Positions 9,623 to 17,020 of a stretch of DNA of 64,000 bases are shown here, piece after piece. Each line of letters begins with the position of its first letter. Within the stretch, counting starts at the first letter, position 1. The DNA comes from Natronospirillum sp965602035. Lineage in GTDB: Bacteria > Pseudomonadota > Gammaproteobacteria > Pseudomonadales > Natronospirillaceae. Under the pieces are notes generated by a model. The model was not told the origin of the DNA. It saw nothing but the letters and a program-made list of their open reading frames with translations, and made no database searches. Where the stretch lies: contig OZ271919.1 of assembly GCA_965602035.1 (NCBI GenBank), forward strand, positions 558,001 through 622,000, given 5' to 3'. The translations under genes were made by a program, and so were the position numbers.

Positions 9623-9658
9623 CACAGTAGCATTCTGAAACGACAGGACAGTCTCATC

Positions 9659-10849
9659 ATGTTTGAACGCGTAGCGGTGGCACCGGCGGACCCGATTCTG
9701 GGGCTCAATGAAGCCTACAAAGCGGACGATCGCCCGGGCAAGGTCAACCTCGGGGTTGGCGTGTTCAAGGACGAGCAGGGCAGAACACCGGTACTGGAGG
9801 CGGTGAAAGAAGCCGAGCGCCGCCTGGTCAACACGGAAACCACCAAGGGCTACCTCGCGATTCAGGGCTCGCCCGAATACGCGACAGCCGTGCAGCAACT
9901 GCTGCTGGGCCGCGACAACCCCTGGCAGGCCGAGGGCACGGTCTGCACCGCCCAGGCACCGGGCGGCACCGGTGCGCTGCGGGTCGGCGCGGAATTCATC
10001 AGGCGCCAGCTGGGCATCGACACCATCTGGGTGTCCGACCCCACCTGGGCCAACCACCAGAACATCTTTAATGCGGCGGGTTTCACCATCAAGACCTACC
10101 GCTATTACGACGCCGAGACTCACGGGCTCGACTTCGACGGCATGATGGAAGACCTCGGCAAACTCGGCCCGAACGACGCCGTGGTGCTGCACGCCTGCTG
10201 CCACAACCCGTCCGGGGTCGACCCGACCATTGCCCAGTGGGAAAAGGTCGCGGCGTCGCTGCAGCAGACCGGTGCACTGCCGTTCTTCGACTTCGCCTAT
10301 CAGGGCTTCGGTGCCGGCCTGGAAGAAGACGCCGCCGGCCTGCGCCTGGTACTCAACAAGGTACCCGAGGCACTGATCGCCAACTCATTCTCCAAGAACT
10401 TCGGCCTCTATAACGAACGGGTGGGCGCGCTCACCGTAAAAACCGCCAAAGCCGAAGCCACAGAAGCCGTGCTGAGCCAGTTGAAGAGCCTGATCCGCGC
10501 GATCTACTCCAACCCGCCCAGCCACGGGGCCGCCATTGTCTATACCATTCTGCAGGATCCGGAACTCACCAAACGCTGGCAGGACGAACTGGCCGGCATG
10601 CGCCAGCGCATCAATGGCCTGCGCAACGATCTGGTGACCGGACTGGCAGAACAGGGCGCCAAACGGGACTTCAGCTTCATCGCCGAGCAGAACGGCATGT
10701 TCAGCTTTTCCGGGCTCACCAAGGACCAGGTAGAGAAGCTCCGCGACGAATACGGTATCTACATTGTCGGCTCCGGGCGCATCAACGTGGCCGGCATTCG
10801 CAAAGAGAACCTGAATACCGTCTGCCGGGCGATCGCGAGCGTACTCTGA
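9659..10849 (+). CDS. Aromatic/aspartate aminotransferase, class I
   Basis: 396-residue fold-type I PLP enzyme. The PLP lysine is in NSFSKNFGLYNERVG (about residue 246), and YSNPPSHGA and the C-terminal SGRINVAG with substrate-binding Arg are typical of AspC/TyrB aminotransferases. It exchanges amino groups between aspartate or aromatic amino acids and 2-oxoglutarate. The frame is open upstream to 9176, but that extension lies antisense to rmuC and is not coding. It abuts uvrB with a 1-nt gap, a pair also seen in Pseudomonas. TyrB and AspC cannot be separated from sequence alone. Confidence 0.92.
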   Translation: MFERVAVAPADPILGLNEAYKADDRPGKVNLGVGVFKDEQGRTPVLEAVKEAERRLVNTETTKGYLAIQGSPEYATAVQQLLLGRDNPWQAEGTVCTAQAPGGTGALRVGAEFIRRQLGIDTIWVSDPTWANHQNIFNAAGFTIKTYRYYDAETHGLDFDGMMEDLGKLGPNDAVVLHACCHNPSGVDPTIAQWEKVAASLQQTGALPFFDFAYQGFGAGLEEDAAGLRLVLNKVPEALIANSFSKNFGLYNERVGALTVKTAKAEATEAVLSQLKSLIRAIYSNPPSHGAAIVYTILQDPELTKRWQDELAGMRQRINGLRNDLVTGLAEQGAKRDFSFIAEQNGMFSFSGLTKDQVEKLRDEYGIYIVGSGRINVAGIRKENLNTVCRAIASVL

Positions 10850-10850
10850 G

Positions 10851-12884
10851 GTGACGGAACGGGTGACAGACGACGCGTTTCAGGTTGTCTCCAAGTACCA
10901 GCCCACCGGCGACCAGCCTACGGCCATAGAGAGTCTGGCCAACGGGCTGGATGCCGGCCTGCGCGCCCAGACCCTGCTCGGGGTCACGGGCAGCGGCAAG
11001 ACCTATACCATGGCCAAGGTCATCGAACGGGCCCAGCGCCCGGCGATCATCCTGGCGCACAACAAGACGCTGGCGGCACAGCTCTACGGCGAGTTCAAGG
11101 AATTCTTCCCGCACAACGCGGTGGAATACTTTGTGTCGTACTACGACTATTACCAGCCGGAAGCCTATGTGCCCTCGTCGGACACCTTTATCGACAAGGA
11201 CGCCTCGGTCAACGAACAGATCGAGCAGATGCGGCTGTCGGCCACCAAGGCGCTGCTCGAACGCAAGGACTCGCTGATTGTCGCCACCGTGTCGGCCATC
11301 TACGGCCTGGGCGAACCCGAATCCTACATGCGCATGATCCTGCACCTGGTTCGGGGCGATCGCATCGACCAGCGCGGCATTCTGCGCCGGCTGGCGGAAC
11401 TGCAGTACACCCGCAACGACATCGATTTCTTCCGGGGCAATTACCGCGTTCGCGGCGATGTGATCGACATCTTCCCGGCGGAATCCGAGACCGAAGCCCT
11501 GCGCATTGAACTGTTCGACGACGAAGTCGAACGCCTGATGCTCTTCGATCCGCTCACGGGCGAAGTCATACAGCCGCTGCAGCGTTACACCATCTACCCC
11601 AAGACGCACTATGTCACCCCGCGCGAACAGGTGCTGGAAGCCATTGAGAAGATCAAGGAAGAACTCAAGGAGCGCCTGGAGCAACTGCGCAACGACAACC
11701 GCCTGGTGGAAGCCCAGCGGCTGGAACAGCGCACGCTCTATGACATCGAGATGATGCAGGAACTCGGTTACTGCAACGGCATCGAGAACTACAGCCGGCA
11801 TCTGTCCGGCCGCGCTGCCGGGGCACCGCCGCCGACTCTGTTCGACTACGTGCCCGACAACGCCATTGTGTTCGTGGACGAAAGCCACGCCACGCTGCCG
11901 CAGCTCGGCGGCATGTACAAGGGCGACCGCTCGCGCAAGGAAACCCTGGTGGAATACGGCTTCCGCCTGCCATCGGCCATCGACAACCGGCCGCTGCGCT
12001 TTGAAGAATGGGAGCGCCTCGCGCCCCAGTTGATCTTTGTTTCCGCCACGCCCGGCCCATACGAGAACCAGCACTCGGACCAGGAAGTGGAACAGGTCGT
12101 GCGCCCCACCGGCCTGGTGGACCCGGAGCTGGAAGTGCGGGCCCAGACTACCCAGGTGGACGATCTGCTGCAGGAAATCCACGAACGCGTGCCCAAGGGC
12201 CAACGCATTCTGGTGACCACGCTCACCAAACGCATGGCGGAAGACCTCACCGAATTCCTCATGGAAAGCGGCGTACGTGTGCGCTATCTGCACAGTGACG
12301 TGGACACCGTCGAGCGCATCGAGATCATCCGTGACCTGCGTCTGGGTGAATTCGACGTGCTGGTGGGCATCAACCTGCTGCGCGAAGGCCTGGACATTCC
12401 GGAAGTGGCGCTGGTCGCCATACTGGATGCTGATAAGGAAGGCTTCCTGCGCTCCGATCGGTCACTGATCCAGACCATCGGCCGCGCGGCCCGCAACCTG
12501 GCCGGCAAGGCGATAATGTACGCGGACCGCATCACGCCCTCGATGCAGCGCGCCATCGACGAAACCGAACGCCGCCGGGCCAAGCAGATTGCCCACAACG
12601 AAGAACACCACATCACGCCCATGGCGCTGGAGAAGTCCGTACAGGACATCATGCAGGGCACCGTGATACCGGGCAAAACCAAGAAACAGACCGGCAAACG
12701 CGAAGCCGTGCGCCAGGTGGCGGAAGAAGAGGGCGCCTACAAATCACCCGCCGACATCAGCAAACGCATTCGCCAGATCGAAGACGAAATGCACAAGGCC
12801 GCCAAGAACATGGAGTTTGAACGCGCCGCGGGACTGCGCGACGAAATGCTCGAACTCAAAGACCGCCTGCGCGCCGGTGTATAG
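10851..12884 (+). CDS. uvrB: Excinuclease ABC subunit B
   Basis: 677-residue damage-recognition helicase of nucleotide excision repair. Visible: Walker A GVTGSGKTYT, the beta-hairpin region YFVSYYDYYQPEAY, the DESHAT box, helicase motif VI (QTIGRAARN) and the C-terminal UVR coiled coil that binds UvrC (EDEMHKAAKNMEFERAAGLR). No ATG fits; GTG at 10851 or GTG at 10863 starts it, directly after the aminotransferase stop. It marks the left border of the cassette region. Confidence 0.97.
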   Translation: MTERVTDDAFQVVSKYQPTGDQPTAIESLANGLDAGLRAQTLLGVTGSGKTYTMAKVIERAQRPAIILAHNKTLAAQLYGEFKEFFPHNAVEYFVSYYDYYQPEAYVPSSDTFIDKDASVNEQIEQMRLSATKALLERKDSLIVATVSAIYGLGEPESYMRMILHLVRGDRIDQRGILRRLAELQYTRNDIDFFRGNYRVRGDVIDIFPAESETEALRIELFDDEVERLMLFDPLTGEVIQPLQRYTIYPKTHYVTPREQVLEAIEKIKEELKERLEQLRNDNRLVEAQRLEQRTLYDIEMMQELGYCNGIENYSRHLSGRAAGAPPPTLFDYVPDNAIVFVDESHATLPQLGGMYKGDRSRKETLVEYGFRLPSAIDNRPLRFEEWERLAPQLIFVSATPGPYENQHSDQEVEQVVRPTGLVDPELEVRAQTTQVDDLLQEIHERVPKGQRILVTTLTKRMAEDLTEFLMESGVRVRYLHSDVDTVERIEIIRDLRLGEFDVLVGINLLREGLDIPEVALVAILDADKEGFLRSDRSLIQTIGRAARNLAGKAIMYADRITPSMQRAIDETERRRAKQIAHNEEHHITPMALEKSVQDIMQGTVIPGKTKKQTGKREAVRQVAEEEGAYKSPADISKRIRQIEDEMHKAAKNMEFERAAGLRDEMLELKDRLRAGV

Positions 12885-13051
12885 ACTTTACCTCCACACG
12901 CTTGCGCTCTCCGACAGAACAGCGGTAGGCTTGATCCAATCAAACCACCAACCCACCGGCATGCAGGGATGTATCGCATCACGCCGGACAACTCAACGGA
13001 CTGACTATGCTTGACCTCAGGTGCACCGGCAGGCGGTAGCTATCCCATCTC

Positions 13052-13288
13052 TCACGCCTGCTTCGACGCCCAAATCGCCAACTTATGCTGAATCGACTTC
13101 TGCGACACCTGATCCTCGGGCAACGGCTGAATCACCCCATCGTTAACCAACAACCGGTAAATAAACAGATACCGCTCCGCCGCTGAATCCGTCGGCTCAA
13201 ACTCCGCCGCACCGCGTTCCTCAGCATAGGCCATACCCAGCGACAGCGCCTTCTTGGTCATTTCTTTTTCATTCTGGATCTTCTTCAT
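13052..13288 (-). CDS. Small conserved protein (DUF5062-like)
   Basis: 78 residues, charged at the N-terminus (MKKIQNEKEM) and ending in SIQHKLAIWASKQA. The pattern of two helices with YRLLVNDGVIQPLP resembles DUF5062 proteins from Vibrio and Shewanella as I remember them; no function is known. It is on the opposite strand to uvrB and the cassettes. The 167 bases between it and uvrB hold nothing I recognise. Confidence 0.6.
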   Translation of the reverse strand: MKKIQNEKEMTKKALSLGMAYAEERGAAEFEPTDSAAERYLFIYRLLVNDGVIQPLPEDQVSQKSIQHKLAIWASKQA

Positions 13289-13737
13289 GCGCGGCCCTCA
13301 GTGTTGCAAGCAGGATTTCAGCAGCCCGAGTTGATGGATGCTTCGCGGGCTTATAGGCAGATAGTAGACCCGGAAGCGGAGCGCGTCATCATGGAACATG
13401 CATGCAGCCACGATCCTAACTCCTTTTAGCACATTGGGTAGCCAGTCCAGCCTGCGAAAACCGGCCTGCAATATGCGCATGCGCATATCTAAACCGGGAT
13501 GCAGGCAGACTATCCCCCCAAGGGTCAAAGCAGAATAGGGACCAGCAGCGAGGTTGGTGCGCGTCAAGCCTTGGATAACAAGCGAAAATTGCGTTCTGAA
13601 TACCAGGATATCGAGAATGCGCATCTGCAAAGTGGGATTCGATGATCCAGCTCGGAAAGTTGAAACTCATCGGGCACTTAGATGGTAGGTTGAGGCGTTG
13701 AGCATTGGGATTAACGCGCATGCTCACGAATAAAACT
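13289..13737. other. Gene-poor stretch between core and cassette array
   Basis: About 450 bases with no convincing gene. Overlapping minus-strand frames (13298-13630, 13416-13727) have biased, non-protein-like composition and no integrase motifs. This is where attI and intI would be expected beside the first cassette, but no tyrosine-recombinase box or Arg-His-Arg-Tyr pattern was seen on either strand. It contains the palindrome at 13464-13506. Confidence 0.5.
13464..13506. repeat. Nested palindrome near the array start
   Basis: A perfect 18-bp palindrome ATATGCGCATGCGCATAT (13471-13488) sits inside an outer inverted pair GCCTGCA (13464-13470) / TGCAGGC (13500-13506). It is in non-coding sequence about 230 nt before the first cassette. 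Role unknown: a protein-binding site, a REP-like remnant or a replication/recombination structure are all possible. Confidence 0.7.
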
Positions 13738-13744
13738 GTTAGCT
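13738..13744 (+). other. First recombination box (R'-like GTTAGCT)
   Basis: GTTAGCT begins cassette 1; its reverse complement AGCTAAC ends the same cassette at 14853-14859. No complete attC precedes it, so this may be the remnant of attI or of a degraded attC. Confidence 0.65.
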
Positions 13745-13763
13745 TTAATTAGGAAATCTATCG

Positions 13764-14858
13764 ATGAGGGGTATTGAAGGAAAAATCACAAAAACACTAG
13801 CCACACTAGTTGATGAAAAAGATGTGGCTTCTGGTGATGGCTACCCAGTCGATACCTACCGTGAGCTTGTTGAGTATTGTGCTGCTCTGGCTTATTTAAA
13901 CAAAGATCACCTTCTATTCTTTAGAGGGCAAGGTGTTGACTTCAAGAACAAAAATGATAAATCAACTTTTTACCCTTCAATATATAGAGGTGATTACCTC
14001 CAAAAGAGAGAGGTAGAACATCGATTCGATATATTGAGTCAAGCATCAAGTAAACTTGTTGACCTTCTTAGTACTCGTACAAAAGATGGCACAGGGGAAT
14101 TAAAAAGGAAGAAATATATTCAATGGAGTATCCTTCAACACTATGAGGTATGTGGAACACCACTTATTGATTTTACCCATTCTTTAAGGGTGGCGTGCTC
14201 TTTTGCACAGCTCGAAAATGGAAATGATCATGCTTATATCTTTGTATTCGCATTGCCCTATATTACCAATCGAATCTCGATAAATTCAGAACACGATTTA
14301 ATCAATATTCGACTCTTAAGTATTTGTCCCCCAGATGCACTTCGACCGTATTTTCAAGAAGGTTATTTAGCTGCCACTTCAGATATAGAACATGAATACG
14401 ACTCTAAGTCTGAACTAGATTTTAATCGTAGGTTGGTAGTTAAGTTCCGAATCCCAAATACCAGTCGGTTCTGGGGAAGAGATTTTAAAATTATTCCAAG
14501 GTCTGCCCTCTACCCAAAAGATGATGTATTCCATAATATTTGTAAAGAGATTGAGGTGGATGTTAAAAGAGAACTTAAACCCGGAGAAATTGGCGAGTTT
14601 CTATCTCTCTGGTCAGAAATCGAAGAGAAAGTTGTGTCAATGAATCAACAGGCAAGGGAACATAATACTTTCTTCAGTTCACTGAAGGAGTTGAAGAAAT
14701 CCGATTATTTTGATTCGAGCCTTATAAATAATATAGACAAGCTTAGGCGCTTCAGAAACGAGCTTGTTCACTCACCCAAACGAATTAGCGATAAAGAAAT
14801 AACTCCCTATATGGAGTTAATGAGATATGTTACCAATGAAATCAAACGGCAAAGCTAA
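13764..14858 (+). CDS. FRG domain protein with C-terminal HEPN-like motif (cassette 1)
   Basis: 364 residues, AT-rich. The N-terminal half is an FRG domain: FFRGQ at 52-56 and the LQHYEVCGTPLIDFTH block at 124-139. The C-terminus has an RNELVH motif (R331-x4-H336), the Rx4-6H signature of HEPN ribonucleases. FRG domains are widespread in poorly known proteins near defence genes, while HEPN domains often cut RNA in toxins and abortive infection. A toxin or defence role is inference. The stop codon TAA lies inside the attC R'' box. ATG at 13764 is 20 nt into the cassette. Confidence 0.75.
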   Translation: MRGIEGKITKTLATLVDEKDVASGDGYPVDTYRELVEYCAALAYLNKDHLLFFRGQGVDFKNKNDKSTFYPSIYRGDYLQKREVEHRFDILSQASSKLVDLLSTRTKDGTGELKRKKYIQWSILQHYEVCGTPLIDFTHSLRVACSFAQLENGNDHAYIFVFALPYITNRISINSEHDLINIRLLSICPPDALRPYFQEGYLAATSDIEHEYDSKSELDFNRRLVVKFRIPNTSRFWGRDFKIIPRSALYPKDDVFHNICKEIEVDVKRELKPGEIGEFLSLWSEIEEKVVSMNQQAREHNTFFSSLKELKKSDYFDSSLINNIDKLRRFRNELVHSPKRISDKEITPYMELMRYVTNEIKRQS

Positions 14859-14924
14859 CAATCACAGGCACTGGGACAAATTTTCTGCTGCGCTCCAAAT
14901 TTGCCCGTGCTGTGGGCGTTAAGT
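14853..14924 (+). repeat. attC site 1
   Basis: R'' AGCTAAC (14853-14859) and R' GTTAAGT (14918-14924), 72 bp, with an imperfect central palindrome (ACAAATTTTCTGC / CCAAATTTGCCC region). R'' pairs exactly with the R' that opens cassette 1. Confidence 0.85.
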
Positions 14925-14939
14925 TGCAGAGGAGGACCA

Positions 14940-15218
14940 ATGTACGAAGCAATAGAAGTAAGTTTGGATCGAATCGGTGCGATAATTTCTAGATTTCGCG
15001 AAGGTGAGTTCTCAACCATCGATGTTCTCCGGGAGTATGGTGGTGGTTTCTACAGCAATGCTGAGACACCTGCGTACTACTCGTTCAACGCGCAGTTCGG
15101 CAAGCTGCTGAAACGAAACGCGGAGACTCTAGGAATTGAAGAGGTTCGGCAAAACGCTGACGGGAAAGATGATAATGGGCGGAATACCACAACTTCAATC
15201 TGGCGTCGAGCAACTTAA
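14940..15218 (+). CDS. Small hypothetical cassette protein (cassette 2)
   Basis: 92 residues from ATG 14940, chosen because GAGGAGGA (14929-14936) lies just before it; the longer frame from 14901 would run through attC. The protein has a helical start (YEAIEVSLDRIGAIISRFREG) and an STIDVLREYGGGFYSN stretch resembling a DNA-binding-like or structural small fold, but I recognise no family. TAA is inside the following R'' box. Confidence 0.6.
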   Translation: MYEAIEVSLDRIGAIISRFREGEFSTIDVLREYGGGFYSNAETPAYYSFNAQFGKLLKRNAETLGIEEVRQNADGKDDNGRNTTTSIWRRAT

Positions 15219-15311
15219 CAAGTCGCTCAAGTTCGCGTCGGCCCTGGGGGACCTCTGCCGGACGGCTTTTCCGCGGGCCTCCAAAGCCGCCGCTTAGCTC
15301 AGACGTTAGGC
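15213..15311 (+). repeat. attC site 2
   Basis: R'' ACTTAAC (15213-15219) matches the TTAAGT that opens cassette 2; R' is GTTAGGC (15305-15311). 99 bp with a GC-rich imperfect stem. IS-A1 begins 11 bp further on. Confidence 0.85.
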
Positions 15312-15397
15312 AGCCAAGTTACCCCTCTCTGTCAACGTAGATGTCCAGTCGGCGGTTTCGCCGTTTAACCCCGAGAGAGGGCGCTTTGGACATTCAT

Positions 15398-15904
15398 ATG
15401 CCACGCTATTCACTGGAACGCAAAGCGGCCGTTCTAAAGAAATTACTGCCACCACATAACCGCACTGTGGTTTCGGTTGCCGCCGAGGAAGGCATTGCCG
15501 ATGTGACGCTGTACAATTGGTTGAAACAGTGTCGAGAACGAGGTCAGCCTGTGCCCGGAGAGACGAGAACCGGAGACGATTGGTCTGCCGAAGCCAAACT
15601 GGCGGTGGTGATAGAAACCGCCCCGATGTCTGAGGTGGAGCTGAGCGAATACTGCCGCAAGAAAGGCCTGTACCCAGAGCAGATTGAGCAATGGAAAGCG
15701 GCTTGTCTATCCGGTGCCGGTCAGCAACAGGACGAGCAGAAAGCCGCTCAGGCCCAGAGCAAGAATCAGCGGAAAAAGATCCGTAAGCTCGAAGCGGAAC
15801 TGCGACGTAAGGATCATGCATTGGCCGAGACCACCTCATTGCTGGTGCTGTCAAAAAAGCTCGAAGCCTTGTATGGGAAGGATCCGAACAACGGCGACGA
15901 CTGA
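15398..15904 (+). CDS. IS-A1 OrfA (transposase N-terminal part)
   Basis: 168 residues from ATG 15398 (MPRYSLERKAAVLKK); an in-frame ATG at 15341 lies in the terminal repeat and is less likely. Two helix-turn-helix-like units are visible (around VVSVAAEEGIADVTLYNWLK and VELSEYCRKKGLYPEQIEQW), followed by a coiled-coil/leucine-zipper region (KKIRKLEAELRRKD). It binds the element's ends. At A AAA AAG (15853-15859), read as tcA-AAA-AAG, ribosomes can shift -1 to make the OrfAB transposase. Confidence 0.85.
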   Translation: MPRYSLERKAAVLKKLLPPHNRTVVSVAAEEGIADVTLYNWLKQCRERGQPVPGETRTGDDWSAEAKLAVVIETAPMSEVELSEYCRKKGLYPEQIEQWKAACLSGAGQQQDEQKAAQAQSKNQRKKIRKLEAELRRKDHALAETTSLLVLSKKLEALYGKDPNNGDD

Positions 15905-15909
15905 CGCCG

Positions 15910-16956
15910 TTGAGGGAACGTACAAGGCTCCTGGCCTGGTTCGATGAAGCCGTGGCGCATGGTGCCCGGCGCTTCAAAGTGGCGGAGCTGATGGGGCTCA
16001 GCCAGCGCACACTGAAACGCTGGCGTAATGCCGCCGGCAAGGTGCTGGAAGACGGCCGACCGAGTGGGTTGAAACCGGTCCAGCCAAAACAACTGACACG
16101 CGAGGAAGAGGACCGGATTTTGATTATCTGCAACATGCCGGTTTACCGCAGCCTGCCGCCCTCGCAGATCGTGCCGAAGCTGGCCGACCTGGGTGTGTAT
16201 GTGGCCTCGGAATCGACGTTCTATCGCGTCCTGAAAAAGCACAGCCAAGTGAACGAGCGAGGTCGGGCCAACAAGCGCCAGAAGCGCCCGGCGCCGGATA
16301 CCTTTATCGCAACCGGGCCCAATCAGGTGTACACGTGGGACATCAGTTACATGCCGTCTGCGGTGAAAGGTCAGCACTGGTATCTGTACCTGGTCCTCGA
16401 CATCTACAGCCGCAAAATGGTCGCCTGGGAAGTTCATGACTGTGAGTCCGGGCAATTTGCAAAAGAGCTCATAGAACGCGCTCTGCTCCGTGAGAACTGC
16501 TGGGATAACCCACCGGTACTGCACTCGGATAACGGCGCGCCCATGACGTCATACACGCTGCGCTCACGCTTGGGTGAATTGGGTATGCTGATGTCGTATA
16601 GCCGACCCAGAGTCAGCAATGACAACCCGTACTCAGAAGCGGCCTTCCGGACGGTGAAATACTGCCCCAAATGGCCGTCAAAGGGCTTCAAGTCCATTGA
16701 CCATGCCCGAAAGTGGATGCTGGAGTTCGAGTACGCGTACAACGAAATTCATCTCCACAGTGGTATCAACTTCGTTACCCCAGGTGCTCGGCACCGGGGC
16801 GAAGACCAAGCCATTCTGGAGCAACGTGAGCGGGTGTATCAGGCGGCAAAAGCCAAGCACCCGGAGCGTTGGTCCGGTAGTACCCGGGACTGGAGTCCGA
16901 TCACGGAAGTGGCATTGAATCCAACCCGGGAGCAACCAGAGAGACACGCGGCTTAG
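15910..16956 (+). CDS. IS-A1 OrfB (DDE transposase)
   Basis: 348 residues from a TTG at 15910, more probably made as an OrfAB fusion since the -1 frame is open back through the slippery site. The rve-type integrase core shows the DDE residues: Asp in YTWDISYMPS, Asp in LHSDNGAP and Glu in NPYSEAAF. An HTH region lies near the start (FKVAELMGLSQRTLKRWR). It differs from the second copy at one obvious residue (M for K before GLSQ), so both look active or recently active. Confidence 0.9.
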   Translation: MRERTRLLAWFDEAVAHGARRFKVAELMGLSQRTLKRWRNAAGKVLEDGRPSGLKPVQPKQLTREEEDRILIICNMPVYRSLPPSQIVPKLADLGVYVASESTFYRVLKKHSQVNERGRANKRQKRPAPDTFIATGPNQVYTWDISYMPSAVKGQHWYLYLVLDIYSRKMVAWEVHDCESGQFAKELIERALLRENCWDNPPVLHSDNGAPMTSYTLRSRLGELGMLMSYSRPRVSNDNPYSEAAFRTVKYCPKWPSKGFKSIDHARKWMLEFEYAYNEIHLHSGINFVTPGARHRGEDQAILEQRERVYQAAKAKHPERWSGSTRDWSPITEVALNPTREQPERHAA

Positions 16957-17020
16957 TGAACGTGTTTAATGGACAGCTACGTTGAAAAACAGCGTTACCC
17001 ACGAAGAGTAGCGGCCATAG

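Larger units (their letters stand above)
15323..16994 (+). mobile_element. IS-A1, intact IS3-family insertion sequence
   Basis: 1672 bp with 24-bp imperfect inverted repeats; the inner 15 bases TCAACGTAGNTGTCC are shared by both ends. TTAC is duplicated at 15319-15322 and 16995-16998, giving a 4-bp target duplication. It encodes orfA and orfB in a -1 relation with an A AAA AAG slippery site (15853-15859). It is inserted at the start of cassette 3, between attC2 and the large gene. A second, near-identical copy of equal length is at 45523-47194, also flanked by TTAC. Confidence 0.92.

Noticed and set aside
9176..9658. 161-codon upstream extension of the aminotransferase
   Set aside because: Lies antisense to rmuC and crosses its promoter; Ser/Arg-rich without similarity to the family N-terminus.
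10782..12293. 503-residue minus-strand frame opposite uvrB
   Set aside because: Antisense shadow; His/Gln/Val-rich composition with no motif.
13298..13727. Minus-strand reading frames that might be an integron integrase remnant
   Set aside because: No tyrosine-recombinase boxes or IntI-specific segment could be found in either frame; composition looks non-coding.
15341..15397. Upstream start for IS-A1 OrfA
   Set aside because: The ATG lies in the terminal inverted repeat; ATG 15398 fits the HTH domain start better.
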